Shown: in pieces, positions 1 through 8,484 of the stretch | Numbering within the stretch: position 1 is the first letter of the stretch | Layout: the number at the start of each line of letters is the position of its first letter | The notes under the pieces: generated by a model | The model's input: only the letters and a program-made list of their open reading frames with translations | The model's database searches: none | What the model was told of the DNA's origin: nothing | Assembly: GCA_019187495.1 (NCBI GenBank) | Contig: JABAQN010000002.1 | Coordinates: 1-57,426, forward strand | Reading direction: 5' to 3' | Source of the DNA: Steroidobacteraceae bacterium | Lineage (GTDB): Bacteria; Pseudomonadota; Gammaproteobacteria; Steroidobacterales; Steroidobacteraceae | DNA: 57,426 bases | Made by a program: the position numbers and the translations under genes

Positions 1-634
1 CCTGCCCGCCGCGCTGCTGCTGGCCGCCGCTGCCCTGGCACAGGCGCCGGCCGTCGCACCCGCGCGCGACGCCGCGCGCTCGCCCGCATTGCCCGCGAAC
101 CTGCCGATCAGCGTCGATGCGGCCTCGTCCGAAGTCGACTACCGCAGCAACCATGTGGTGTTTCGCGATGTCGTGATCACGCAGGGGACGGCGCGCATCT
201 CGGCCGACAACGCCAGCGCGACCGGCCTCGACTTCAGGGATTCGACCTGGGTTTTCACCGGCCATGTGCGGATCGATCGCGACGGCGGCGCGCTCGAATC
301 CGACGAGGCGCGCGTGCAGTTCCGCGACAACCTGCTGCGGGTCGCGACGATCAGCGGGCAACCGGCGAGGTTCGAACAGCAGCTGGCCCGCTCGCCGGAA
401 AAGGCGCACGGTCGCGCGACGACGATCGTGTACGACCTCGCCACCGACCGCGTGACCTTCAGCGGCGACGCCTGGCTCACCGACGGCCGCAATGAAATCA
501 GCGGTGCCGAACTCGTCTACAACGTGCGTGATCAGCGCGTGGTCGCCGAACAGCAACCCGGCAGCGACGGGCGCGTGCGCATCACGATCCGCCCGCAGAC
601 CACTCCCGGCCCGCGCACCGAGCCACCTCCATGA
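1..634 (+). CDS. lptA: LPS transport periplasmic protein LptA (5' partial)
   Basis: The reading frame is open from the first bases of the window, so the start codon lies upstream and the gene is truncated by the window edge. The visible N-terminus is a run of Leu and Ala ending in ALA-QA, which reads as the end of a signal peptide. It is followed by an OstA/LptA-type beta-jellyroll region with short repeats such as the VTFSGDAWL and WVFTGHVRI strands. LptA forms the periplasmic bridge that carries lipopolysaccharide from LptBFGC to LptD. The stop overlaps the lptB start by 4 bases (ATGA), so the two are translationally coupled. The C-terminus is Pro-rich and probably disordered. An internal ATG at 89 follows the signal peptide and is unlikely to be the true start. 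Confidence 0.88.
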   Translation, partial: LPAALLLAAAALAQAPAVAPARDAARSPALPANLPISVDAASSEVDYRSNHVVFRDVVITQGTARISADNASATGLDFRDSTWVFTGHVRIDRDGGALESDEARVQFRDNLLRVATISGQPARFEQQLARSPEKAHGRATTIVYDLATDRVTFSGDAWLTDGRNEISGAELVYNVRDQRVVAEQQPGSDGRVRITIRPQTTPGPRTEPPP

Positions 635-1356
635 CGCGCCTCGCGGCGCGCGGGCTCGCGAAAAGCTACGGCAGGCGCCGGATCATCACCGACCTCTCGC
701 TCGAGGTCGCAAGCGGGGAAGTCGTGGGCCTGCTCGGCCCGAACGGCGCCGGCAAGACCACGGCGTTCTACATGATCGTCGGGCTCGTGCCACCCGACGC
801 CGGGCGGATCTGGCTCGACGAGGTCGAACTCACCCATCTGCCGATGCACCGGCGCGCGCAGAACGGCATCGGCTACCTGCCACAGGAAGCATCGGTGTTC
901 CGCAAGCTCTCCGTGCAGGACAATGTGCTCGCGATCCTCGAGACACGCGAGGATCTCGACCAGGCCGGGCGCGAGGGGCGGCTCGAGGAACTCCTCGATG
1001 AACTGCGCATCTCGCACGTGCGCGAGAGCCTCGGCCTGTCGCTGTCGGGCGGCGAGCGCCGGCGCGTCGAAATCGCCCGCGCACTCGCGGCCGAACCGCG
1101 CTTCATGCTGCTCGATGAGCCGTTCGCGGGTGTCGATCCGCTGTCCGTGCTCGACATCCAGCGCATCGTCCGCGAGCTCACCGCGAGGGGCATCGGCGTG
1201 CTGATCACCGACCATAATGTGCGCGAAACCCTGGGGGTCTGCGACCGCGCGTACATCGTGAATGCAGGCACCGCGATCGCGGCCGGAACTGCCGAAGAAA
1301 TCCTTGCCAACCCCCAAGTCCGTGAGGTGTACTTGGGCGAAGCGTTCCGCATGTGA
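631..1356 (+). CDS. lptB: LPS export ABC transporter ATP-binding protein LptB
   Basis: This 241-residue ABC ATPase powers LPS extraction from the inner membrane together with LptFG. It shows the Walker [10 protein letters not shown] near residue 36, the Q-loop sequence [10 protein letters not shown], the signature LSGGERRR, Walker [14 protein letters not shown] and the switch histidine in ITDHNVRE. These are the hallmarks of the LptB branch, and the length is normal for the family. The start overlaps the lptA stop. rpoN follows 64 bases later on the same strand, the standard gammaproteobacterial order. Confidence 0.97.
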   Translation: MTRLAARGLAKSYGRRRIITDLSLEVASGEVVGLLGPNGAGKTTAFYMIVGLVPPDAGRIWLDEVELTHLPMHRRAQNGIGYLPQEASVFRKLSVQDNVLAILETREDLDQAGREGRLEELLDELRISHVRESLGLSLSGGERRRVEIARALAAEPRFMLLDEPFAGVDPLSVLDIQRIVRELTARGIGVLITDHNVRETLGVCDRAYIVNAGTAIAAGTAEEILANPQVREVYLGEAFRM

Positions 1357-1420
1357 CCGGTGTCCGAGCCCTGAATACCCCTGTCGAATCAACGCGTTGG
1401 GTGACCCCCTGTCCGCCGCC

Positions 1421-2863
1421 ATGCTGAAGCCGTCCCTGCAGCTGAAGCTGGGCCAGTCGCTGACGATGACCCCGCAGTTGCAGCAGGCGATCCGGCTGCT
1501 GCAGCTGCCCGCGCTCGAGCTGCAGGCGCACGTGCGCGAATTGCTCGAATCGAACGTGATGCTGGAAGCGGTCGAGGAAACGGAGCAGACCGGCATCTTC
1601 GAGGCGATCCAGTCCCCTGCCGAGCGCGAAGCGCGGCTCGAGATGGCGCAGCACGAAGCCCCGCAGGTCGACGTCGAAATCGTCACCGAGCAATGGTCGA
1701 GCGAGCCTTCGGGCCCGTCGGAGGCGCCCTGGGCGCCCGACGACGACGACCGGGCGCAGGAGTATGCGGAACCCGCCGAGGCCTCGCTGCAGGACCATCT
1801 GCTGTCGCAGCTCGAAGTCGCCGACCTCGATGCCCGCCGGCTGGCGATCGCGCGCGCGATCGTCGATGCGATCAATGACGACGGGTACCTGATCGAGACC
1901 GCCGGGGAGATCGCCGCGACACTCAGGCCCGACGTGGTGTGCACGGAGGGGGAAGTGCTCGAGGTGCTTGCGACCGTACAGGCGCTCGACCCGGCCGGGA
2001 TCGGCGCGCGCTCGGTCGCCGAATGCATCACGCTGCAGCTCCGCCAGCTCGATGGTGCGACACCCGGCATCGCCACCGCGCTCGCCATCGCCACCGATCA
2101 CCTGGACGCGGTCGCCCGCGGCGAGCACGCGCTGCTGCGCCGCGAACTGCGCGTGTCGGACGAGGAACTCGCCGCGGCGCTCGCGCTCGTACGCACCTGC
2201 CGCCCGCGCCCGGGGACCGTGGTGAGCGGCGCATCGCCGGAATACGTGGTGCCCGATGTGCACGTGCGCCGCACGGACCGCGGCTGGAGCGTCGAGATCA
2301 ACCCGGCCACGCTGCCGCGCGTGCGCCTGAACCAGGGCTACGCGAGCCTGCTCGGGCGCAGCAACTCGCACGCGACGCTGCGCGCACAGCTGCAGGAGGC
2401 GCGCTGGCTGCTGAAGAGCCTCGAGATCAGGAACGAGACGCTGCTCAAGGTCGCGCGCGCCATCGTCGAGCGCCAGAGCGCATTCCTCGAGCAGGGCGAC
2501 GAGCACATGCGGCCGATGATCCTGAAGGACATCGCCGCGGCGATCGAGATGCACGAGTCGACGATATCGCGCATCACGTCCGGCAAGTTCATGCACACGC
2601 CGCGCGGCGTTTTCGAATTGCGGTATTTCTTTTCGAGCCACGTCGGCGGCGGCGAGGCGGCCGAGACTTCCTCGACCGCGATCCGCGCGAAGATCAGGAA
2701 GCTGGTCCGCGACGAGGATCCGGCGGCACCGCTGTCGGACAGCCGGATCGCGGAACTGCTGTCGGCCGAAGGGATCCCGGTCGCCCGCCGCACCGTCGCG
2801 AAATACCGGGAGGCGATGCGGATCGCGCCGTCGAACGAGCGGCGCCGCAGCGCCCCGAAGTGA
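1421..2863 (+). CDS. rpoN: RNA polymerase sigma-54 factor
   Basis: This alternative sigma factor recognises -24/-12 promoters and needs AAA+ enhancer-binding activators. The 480-residue product begins MLKPSLQLKLGQSLTMTPQL, the typical Gln/Leu-rich region I. An acidic region II follows, then the core-binding and DNA-binding domains, and the RpoN box (ARRTVAKYRE) lies near the C-terminus. The ATG at 1421 was chosen because it matches the conserved N-terminus; longer in-frame extensions run back into lptB. It is followed by hpf after 25 bases. No -24/-12 promoter with correct spacing was found in the window by eye. Confidence 0.97.
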   Translation: MLKPSLQLKLGQSLTMTPQLQQAIRLLQLPALELQAHVRELLESNVMLEAVEETEQTGIFEAIQSPAEREARLEMAQHEAPQVDVEIVTEQWSSEPSGPSEAPWAPDDDDRAQEYAEPAEASLQDHLLSQLEVADLDARRLAIARAIVDAINDDGYLIETAGEIAATLRPDVVCTEGEVLEVLATVQALDPAGIGARSVAECITLQLRQLDGATPGIATALAIATDHLDAVARGEHALLRRELRVSDEELAAALALVRTCRPRPGTVVSGASPEYVVPDVHVRRTDRGWSVEINPATLPRVRLNQGYASLLGRSNSHATLRAQLQEARWLLKSLEIRNETLLKVARAIVERQSAFLEQGDEHMRPMILKDIAAAIEMHESTISRITSGKFMHTPRGVFELRYFFSSHVGGGEAAETSSTAIRAKIRKLVRDEDPAAPLSDSRIAELLSAEGIPVARRTVAKYREAMRIAPSNERRRSAPK

Positions 2864-2888
2864 CGAGACCAGCAACGAGGAGAACACG

Positions 2889-3209
2889 ATGCAACTTTCC
2901 GTGACGGGCCATCATGTCGAGGTCACCCCGCCGCTGCGGACCTACGTGGAGAAGAAGCTCGAGCGCATCGTGCGTCACTTCGACCACGTGATCGACGTGC
3001 ACTGCGTGCTCACGGTCGAGAAGCTGCGGCAGAAGGCCGAGGCGACCCTGAAGGTGCGCGGCGGCTCGATCCACGCCGACGCGATCGAGGAGGACATGTA
3101 CGCGGCGATCGACGCGCTCGCCGACAAGCTCGACCGCCTCGTCACCAAGCACAAGGAAAAATCCGGCGACCACCATGCCGCCGAGGGACGCCGCACCACG
3201 CGGCAATAG
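2889..3209 (+). CDS. hpf: Ribosome hibernation promoting factor (short form)
   Basis: This 106-residue protein has the HPF/YfiA fold (MQLSVTGHHVEVTPPLRTYV at the N-terminus, followed by a KLERIVRHFD helix and the second repeat DAIEEDMYAAIDALADKL). It binds the decoding centre of idle ribosomes and promotes 100S dimer formation in stationary phase. A GAGGAG-type ribosome binding site lies just upstream (2876-2883). The short form lacks the C-terminal dimerisation domain of long HPF. Its place after rpoN is standard, but the next gene is rapZ, not ptsN. Confidence 0.95.
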   Translation: MQLSVTGHHVEVTPPLRTYVEKKLERIVRHFDHVIDVHCVLTVEKLRQKAEATLKVRGGSIHADAIEEDMYAAIDALADKLDRLVTKHKEKSGDHHAAEGRRTTRQ

Positions 3210-3221
3210 CCGCTGCGCGCC

Positions 3222-4091
3222 ATGCGGGTCGTCGTCGTCAGCGGTCTTTCCGGATCGGGCAAGAGCGTCGCCCTGCACATGCTCGAGGACCTCGGCTATT
3301 ACTGCATCGACAACATCCCCGCGGCGCTGCTGACGCCGCTCATATCGCATACCGCCCGCAGCACCGACTCGACTTACGAGCGCATCGCGGTCGGCCTCGA
3401 TGCGCGCAACACCGCCGCGGAAATCGCGACGGTGCCGAAACTGGTCGCGGAGCTGAAGAAGAGCGGCATCGAATGCGAGGTGCTGTTCCTGACCGCGAAC
3501 GACGAAGAACTGCTGCGGCGCTACGCCGAGACGCGCCGCAAGCATCCGATGAGCCGCCCCGACGTCGGCCTGCGCGAGGCGATCACGATGGAACGCGATC
3601 TCCTCGAGCCGGTCATGTACGCGGCCGACCAGGTGATCGACACCTCGCGCATGGGGGTGCACGCGCTGCGCGACGTCGTGCTGAAGTCGGCGGAATCGCG
3701 CCAGAGCCCGCGCCTGTCGATCACCTTCGAATCGTTCGGCTTCAAGCACGGGATCCCGGGTGACGCCGATTTCGTGTTCGACGCGCGCTCGCTGCCGAAC
3801 CCCTACTGGGAGCCGCAGCTTCGAGCGCTCACCGGCCGCGACCCGGAAGTGATCCGGTTCCTCGAGGCCGAGCCCGCGGTCGCGCGGATGATCGACGACA
3901 TCGCGGCTTTCATCGAGCGGCGGATTCCCGAGCACTCGGGGGCCAACCGCCGCTACCTGACGGTCGCGATCGGCTGCACCGGCGGGCAGCATCGTTCGGT
4001 CTACATCGCCAACCGGCTGGTCGAACGCTTCGCGGCGCGTCACCCGAATGTGGCCGCGCGCCACAACGAACTCACACGCCGCGCCCAGTGA
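3222..4091 (+). CDS. rapZ: RNase adapter protein RapZ
   Basis: This 289-residue P-loop protein opens with Walker A GLSGSGKS at residues 8-15 and the family sequence YYCIDNIPAALL. The C-terminal RNA/GlcN6P-sensing domain carries the hallmark CTGGQHRSVYIANRL. In enterobacteria RapZ directs RNase E to the sRNA GlmZ and so controls GlmS and amino-sugar supply; more distant homologues are less well defined. It starts 12 bases after the hpf stop, without the ptsN (and hprK) genes that often stand here. Confidence 0.96.
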   Translation: MRVVVVSGLSGSGKSVALHMLEDLGYYCIDNIPAALLTPLISHTARSTDSTYERIAVGLDARNTAAEIATVPKLVAELKKSGIECEVLFLTANDEELLRRYAETRRKHPMSRPDVGLREAITMERDLLEPVMYAADQVIDTSRMGVHALRDVVLKSAESRQSPRLSITFESFGFKHGIPGDADFVFDARSLPNPYWEPQLRALTGRDPEVIRFLEAEPAVARMIDDIAAFIERRIPEHSGANRRYLTVAIGCTGGQHRSVYIANRLVERFAARHPNVAARHNELTRRAQ

Positions 4092-4110
4092 ATCCCGGGA
4101 GGACCCGCGC

Positions 4111-5223
4111 ATGAAGAGACGATCGGCCCTGCTCCCCACGACCGCACGGGCGGTCGCGCTCGCGGCCCTTGCATCGCTGTACGCCTGCACCACCGCAACG
4201 CCAACGGCGAGCGTCAGCGGCACGGCGTTCTACCGCGAGCGCATCGCGCTGCCGCCCGATGCCGTGTTCGAAGCGCAGCTCGAGGACGCCGCGCGCGCCG
4301 ACGCACCGGCCAGGGTGATCGCGAGCACGCGCATCGCATCGCCGGGCTCGCCACCGTTCGCGTTCACGATCACCTATGATCCGGCGCAGCTCGCGCCCGG
4401 GCACCGCCTCGTGCTGCGCGCGCGCGTGCTGAGAGGCGCCGAAGTGCTCTTCGCTTCCGGGGCGGGCACCCCCCTGCCCACGGACGCCGCGCCCGTCGAG
4501 ATCCTGATGATGAGCGCAACGGCAACCCGATCGACGGCGTCCCCGGGAACGGGCAGCGCCGCCACCGCGCCCGAACGGCCAACGCTGATGCGCGGGCAGT
4601 ACACCTATCTCGCCGACGCCGGCGTGTTCACCGATTGCGCGTCGGGCGAGCGCGTGCCGGTCGCCCAGGCGCTCGACAACGCCGCGCTCGAAGCGGCCTA
4701 TGGTGAAGCGCGCGCGACGCCCGGCGCACCGATGCTCGCGACCCTGGTCGGACGCATCGCCATGCACGACGCGATGGAGGGTCCGCCGCGGCGGACCTTG
4801 CTGGTCGAGCAGTTCATCCGCGTGTCGACGGCGACCTGCGCGCAGCCGGACGCCCCCGCGCTCGAGGACACGTACTGGCGCCTCGTCGCGCTCGACGGCG
4901 TGCCGATCGGACTGGCGGCGGATCAGCGCGCACCCGACATCGTGCTGCAGTCGCGCGACCGGCGCGCTGCCGGCTTCGCGGGTTGCAACCGCTTAACCGG
5001 TGGCTACACGGTCGACGGGGCGAAGCTCGCGTTCACGGACATGGCGAGCACGATGATGGCCTGCCCGCAGGGGATGGACATCGAGCAGTCGCTGCACGAA
5101 GCGCTGGCGAAAGTCGCGGGCTGGACCCTCGACGGCCGGCGGCTCGACCTGCGCGATGGCGCGGGCAGGAGCGTCGCGATGTTCGAGACAGGGGAAAGCG
5201 GACAGCGGGCGGCGGGCGGCTGA
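4111..5223 (+). CDS. Three-part lipoprotein: YbaY-like, NlpE-like and META domains
   Basis: The predicted 370-residue product starts with a lipoprotein signal peptide ending in LYAC (lipidated Cys26). Three units follow. Residues about 32-120 resemble the YbaY/YscW-type beta-sandwich (SGTAFYRERIALPPDAVFEA, then FTITYDPAQLAPGHRLVLRA). Residues about 160-250 resemble an NlpE-type OB-fold segment (GQYTYLADAGVFTDCASGER). Residues about 255-360 form a META/HslJ domain (YWRLVALDG, FAGCNRLTGGY, STMMACP). HslJ-type META domains occur in heat- or stress-linked envelope proteins. The start at 4111 follows a GGGAGGA ribosome site. The last codons coincide with a half copy of a dispersed palindromic repeat. 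The exact role is unknown. Confidence 0.85.
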   Translation: MKRRSALLPTTARAVALAALASLYACTTATPTASVSGTAFYRERIALPPDAVFEAQLEDAARADAPARVIASTRIASPGSPPFAFTITYDPAQLAPGHRLVLRARVLRGAEVLFASGAGTPLPTDAAPVEILMMSATATRSTASPGTGSAATAPERPTLMRGQYTYLADAGVFTDCASGERVPVAQALDNAALEAAYGEARATPGAPMLATLVGRIAMHDAMEGPPRRTLLVEQFIRVSTATCAQPDAPALEDTYWRLVALDGVPIGLAADQRAPDIVLQSRDRRAAGFAGCNRLTGGYTVDGAKLAFTDMASTMMACPQGMDIEQSLHEALAKVAGWTLDGRRLDLRDGAGRSVAMFETGESGQRAAGG

Positions 5224-5232
5224 CAGCCAGAG
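5198..5232. repeat. Half copy of dispersed palindromic repeat
   Basis: This 35-base stretch, beginning GCGGACAGCGGGCGGC and ending GACAGCCAGAG, closely matches the reverse complement of the right arm of the repeat at 21636-21726. It overlaps the last codons and stop of the lipoprotein gene, so the repeat appears to supply the end of that reading frame. Only one arm is present here. Confidence 0.5.
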
Positions 5233-5292
5233 GCGTCGGCGTGCTCATTCGCGCGGTGCGCATTCCGCCGCGCCGCGCGCGCCGCGCGCTGC

Positions 5293-5298
5293 TACACT
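5293..5298 (+). promoter_or_regulatory. Possible -10 element for mgtE
   Basis: TACACT lies 35 bases before the mgtE start within a GC-rich 110-base gap. No convincing -35 hexamer sits at the right distance, so this rests on the -10 match alone. Confidence 0.3.
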
Positions 5299-5333
5299 CC
5301 GCGCGCCCGCGCGGCCAGCCACCGTTCCTGCCC

Positions 5334-6692
5334 ATGAGCGACAGCGAAATCAATCCATTGAAAGCCGGCCGCCTGTCGGCGCTGCGCGACGCACTCGACC
5401 AGGGGACGCTGCGCACGGCGCATCGCATGCTCAACGCGATGCACCCGGCCGACATCGCGCTGCTGCTCGAGTCGATGCCCCCGGCGCGGCGCGAGGTCGT
5501 CTGGGAGATCATCGATCCCGAGCTCGACGGCGAAGTGCTGCGCGAACTGAGCGACAGCGTGCGCGCTGGGCTCATGCACGAGATGGGGCCCGACGAGCTC
5601 GTCGCCGCGACCGAAGGCATGGAAGTCGACGACCTCGCGGACCTGCTCGCCGACCTGCCCGAGGCCGTGACGCAGCAGTTGCTGCATTCGATGGACCAGC
5701 GCGACCGCGAACGGCTGCGCACGGTCCTGTCGTGGCCGGAGGACAGCGCCGGCGGCCTGATGAACACCGACACGGTGAGCGTGCGCGCCGACGTTTCGAT
5801 CGAAGTCGTGATGCGCTACCTGCGGATGCGCGGCGAACTGCCGGAGCGCACGGACAGCCTGTTCGTCGCCGACCGGCGGGACAAGTACCTCGGCACGATT
5901 CCGCTGACCCGTCTCCTGACGGAAGACCCCGGGCGTCTCGTCGGAGACTGCCTCGACAGCGACGCGCCGCGCATCGATCCGGCCACGCCGGCGCACGAAG
6001 TATCGATCCTGTTCGAGGATCGCGACCTCGTCTCCGCCGCGGTCGTGGGCGCGGAAGGCCGCCTCCTCGGGCGCATCACCGTCGACGACATCGTGGACGT
6101 GATCCGCGAGGAAGCGGAGCACTCGGTGCTGTCGATGGCCGGGCTCGCCGACGAGGAGGATGTATTCGCGGCCGTCGTCCCGTCGGCACGCCGGCGACTC
6201 GTCTGGCTCGGCGTCAACATCATGACCGCATTCCTCGGTGCGTTCGTCGTCTCGAATTTCGAGGGCACGATCGAGCGTGTCGCCGTGCTCGCCGCGCTGC
6301 TGCCGGTCGTCTCGAGCATGGGAGGCATCGCCGGCACCCAGACCGTCACGCTGCTGATCCGCGGCATCGCGCTCGGCAAGGTCGAATGGGCGAATGCGCG
6401 CTGGCTGCTGTTCAAGGAGATCGCCGTCGGCGGCCTGAACGGCCTCATCGTCGCGCTCGTGGTCGGCGTGATCACGATCGTGCTGTTCGGCAGGTGGCAG
6501 ATCGCGGCGATCGTCGCGGCGGCCATGCTGATGAACCTGCTCGCCGCGGCGACCGTCGGAGTCATCGTGCCGCTCGCGCTGCGCCGCCTGCGGATCGACC
6601 CGGCGCTGTCGGCGGGCGTGATCCTCACGACCTTCACCGATTGCATCGGCTTTGCGACGCTGCTCAGCCTCGGCGCGCTGTTCCTCGTCTGA
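5334..6692 (+). CDS. mgtE: Magnesium transporter MgtE
   Basis: This 452-residue protein has the full MgtE plan. The N-terminal superhelical domain spans about residues 1-130 (HPADIALLLESMPPARREVVW). A CBS pair spans about 135-265 (SAGGLMNTDTVSVRADVSI and GRITVDDIVDVI), linked by a plug helix to five membrane segments from about residue 285, including the pore sequence GIAGTQTVTLLIRGIALG. Magnesium binding between the N and CBS domains closes the pore. The ATG at 5334 matches the conserved beginning of the family. The patatin gene on the other strand converges on it with an 11-base gap. Confidence 0.95.
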   Translation: MSDSEINPLKAGRLSALRDALDQGTLRTAHRMLNAMHPADIALLLESMPPARREVVWEIIDPELDGEVLRELSDSVRAGLMHEMGPDELVAATEGMEVDDLADLLADLPEAVTQQLLHSMDQRDRERLRTVLSWPEDSAGGLMNTDTVSVRADVSIEVVMRYLRMRGELPERTDSLFVADRRDKYLGTIPLTRLLTEDPGRLVGDCLDSDAPRIDPATPAHEVSILFEDRDLVSAAVVGAEGRLLGRITVDDIVDVIREEAEHSVLSMAGLADEEDVFAAVVPSARRRLVWLGVNIMTAFLGAFVVSNFEGTIERVAVLAALLPVVSSMGGIAGTQTVTLLIRGIALGKVEWANARWLLFKEIAVGGLNGLIVALVVGVITIVLFGRWQIAAIVAAAMLMNLLAAATVGVIVPLALRRLRIDPALSAGVILTTFTDCIGFATLLSLGALFLV

Positions 6693-6703
6693 CGGAGCGG
6701 CGC

Positions 6704-7867
6704 TCAGGGCAGCAGGAACGCCCGCAGCCGGTCGCGCTGCAGGGCGGCGTCGCGATAGCCGAGTTCGATCAGTTCCGCGGTGTAGCCCGCCTCGAACATC
6801 AGGTAGCTCGCGAGCTGGTGCCCCGCGACGCCGCGCGCGCCGATCACGCGCAGGAACGCGCGCAGGCTGCGCGGCAGTTCGTGCAGGTGCTTCGCGGCGA
6901 TATCCCGCGGATCGACGCTCGGTGTGATCGCCATCGCCTCGACGACCCGCACGCCCGGCGCGGACTCCGGTGCCGAGCGCACGAGCGTATTCAGCCGGAT
7001 GAGCTGTTCGAGGTCGGCAAAGATGCCGTCCGTGAACAGCGTATCGAGCATGAAACCGAACAGCTGCCCGGGGGTCGGCGAACGCGGCAACTGCGAGATG
7101 GTTCCGAGGCCCGCGCCGTTCGAGGAACGCACTCCGATCACGAGCACGCGCTCGGCGCCGAGGTGCACCGCCGGGCTCATCGGCGCGAGCTGGCGCATCG
7201 CGCCGTCGCCGAAGAATTCGCTGCCGAGCTGCACCGGGGGGAACAGGAAAGGCACTGCGAGGCTGCCCATCAGGTGGGACAGCGTGAGGTCGGCGCGCCG
7301 TCCTTCGCGATGCGCGCGCGCCCACTCGGCGATGCCCGGCTGGCCGTCGAAGAACGCGACCGAATGCGCGCTCGTGTAGCCGGTCGAGCAGAGGGCGACC
7401 GCGTGCAGCATGCCCGAGGAGATGCTGTGGCGGATCGCGCCGAAATCGATGTTGCGTGCGAGCAGTTCGGACAGCGGGCTGTTGTCGAACATCGACCGGG
7501 GCGGGGTCGCCAGGGTGCCGCCGGAAAGCAGCGCGGCGAGCCAGCGGCATCCCGAGGCGAGCATGTGCCGCGAACTGACGCGAAACACCTGGTCGCAGTG
7601 GAAGTTCCCCCACACGTGTTCGAGCGAGGCCACGGCGCCGCGCCAGCGACGCGCCTCCGCGGCGAGCGCCGCGGTCGCGACGGCGCCGGCCGAGGTGCCG
7701 ATCAGCACCGGGAACGGGATGCCGCGGCGCGGCAGCATTTCCGCGAGCGCCCGCAGCACGCCCACCTGGTAGGCTGAACGCGCCCCGCCGCCCGTCAGGA
7801 TGAGCCCGTGTATCGGCCGGCCGGCGATGATCGTGTCCTCTTTCATCACCCGCGCATTCTGGCGCAA
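6704..7867 (-). CDS. Patatin-like phospholipase
   Basis: The product is a patatin-fold serine hydrolase with a Ser-Asp dyad, predicted to hydrolyse phospholipid acyl chains. The oxyanion-hole motif [13 protein letters not shown] lies near residues 26-38, the nucleophile elbow GTSAG near residue 58 and the catalytic DGA in [12 protein letters not shown]. The rest fits the bacterial RssA-like/patatin group. Two starts are possible, at 7867 and at Met8 (7846); the second is closer to usual family starts. No signal peptide is visible. It diverges from the peroxiredoxin gene with a 68-base gap. Confidence 0.88.
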   Translation of the reverse strand: MRQNARVMKEDTIIAGRPIHGLILTGGGARSAYQVGVLRALAEMLPRRGIPFPVLIGTSAGAVATAALAAEARRWRGAVASLEHVWGNFHCDQVFRVSSRHMLASGCRWLAALLSGGTLATPPRSMFDNSPLSELLARNIDFGAIRHSISSGMLHAVALCSTGYTSAHSVAFFDGQPGIAEWARAHREGRRADLTLSHLMGSLAVPFLFPPVQLGSEFFGDGAMRQLAPMSPAVHLGAERVLVIGVRSSNGAGLGTISQLPRSPTPGQLFGFMLDTLFTDGIFADLEQLIRLNTLVRSAPESAPGVRVVEAMAITPSVDPRDIAAKHLHELPRSLRAFLRVIGARGVAGHQLASYLMFEAGYTAELIELGYRDAALQRDRLRAFLLP

Positions 7868-7880
7868 CCGGCCCTGCTGG

Positions 7881-7886
7881 TAGAAT
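7881..7886 (+). promoter_or_regulatory. Possible -10 element for the peroxiredoxin gene
   Basis: TAGAAT lies 49 bases before the peroxiredoxin ATG in the divergent gap. A weak TTCTGG lies 18 bases upstream. Only the -10 is a fair match. Confidence 0.35.
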
Positions 7887-7935
7887 CGACTGGTTCGCGC
7901 CCTCGCCCGCTCCGCGGGAGCCTCGGGAGACTCGC

Positions 7936-8484
7936 ATGTACCGGATCCGTTCGCTGCTCCTCGCCGTCGCCCTCGCTCTCGCCTCCACCGGCGGACCTGC
8001 GCTCGCCGGCGAATCCCCCGCGGTCGGATCGCCCGCGCCGGCCTTCCGGCTGCAGGACCAGAACGGCAAGTGGCATACCCTCGACGAGCAGAAGGGCAAG
8101 TGGGTGGTGCTGTACTTCTATCCGAAGGACAACACGCCCGGATGCACGACCCAGGCCTGCGAGTTCCGCGACAACATCTTCGCGTTCCGCGACATGGGCG
8201 CGGTGATCCTCGGCGTCAGTGTCGACGACGTGGAGTCGCACGCGAAGTTCGCCGGGGAGCACAGCCTGCCGTTCACGATCCTCGCTGATTCGACCAGGGA
8301 GGTCGCGAAGCGTTACGGCGTGCTCTACAAGGCGATGGGTGTCATGGAAGTCGCGCGGCGCGACACCTTCATCATCGATCCGCAGGGCCGCATCGCGAAG
8401 CATTTCGAGAAAGTCGACCCGAAGGGTCATTCGCAGTTCGTGCTCGCGCAGCTCAAGGCGCTGAAGGCGGCGGCGAAGGGCTGA
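7936..8484 (+). CDS. Exported PrxQ/Bcp-type peroxiredoxin
   Basis: This 182-residue thiol peroxidase has an N-terminal signal peptide (about residues 1-24, ending PALAGE) and an AhpC-TSA domain. The peroxidatic Cys70 sits in YPKDNTPGC with Thr67, and Cys75 five residues later matches the resolving cysteine of the atypical 2-Cys PrxQ/Bcp class. The domain ends in FIIDPQGRI. It would reduce peroxides in the periplasm, whereas most Bcp proteins are cytoplasmic. The 3' end overlaps the converging CoxE-like gene by 32 bases. Confidence 0.92.
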   Translation: MYRIRSLLLAVALALASTGGPALAGESPAVGSPAPAFRLQDQNGKWHTLDEQKGKWVVLYFYPKDNTPGCTTQACEFRDNIFAFRDMGAVILGVSVDDVESHAKFAGEHSLPFTILADSTREVAKRYGVLYKAMGVMEVARRDTFIIDPQGRIAKHFEKVDPKGHSQFVLAQLKALKAAAKG

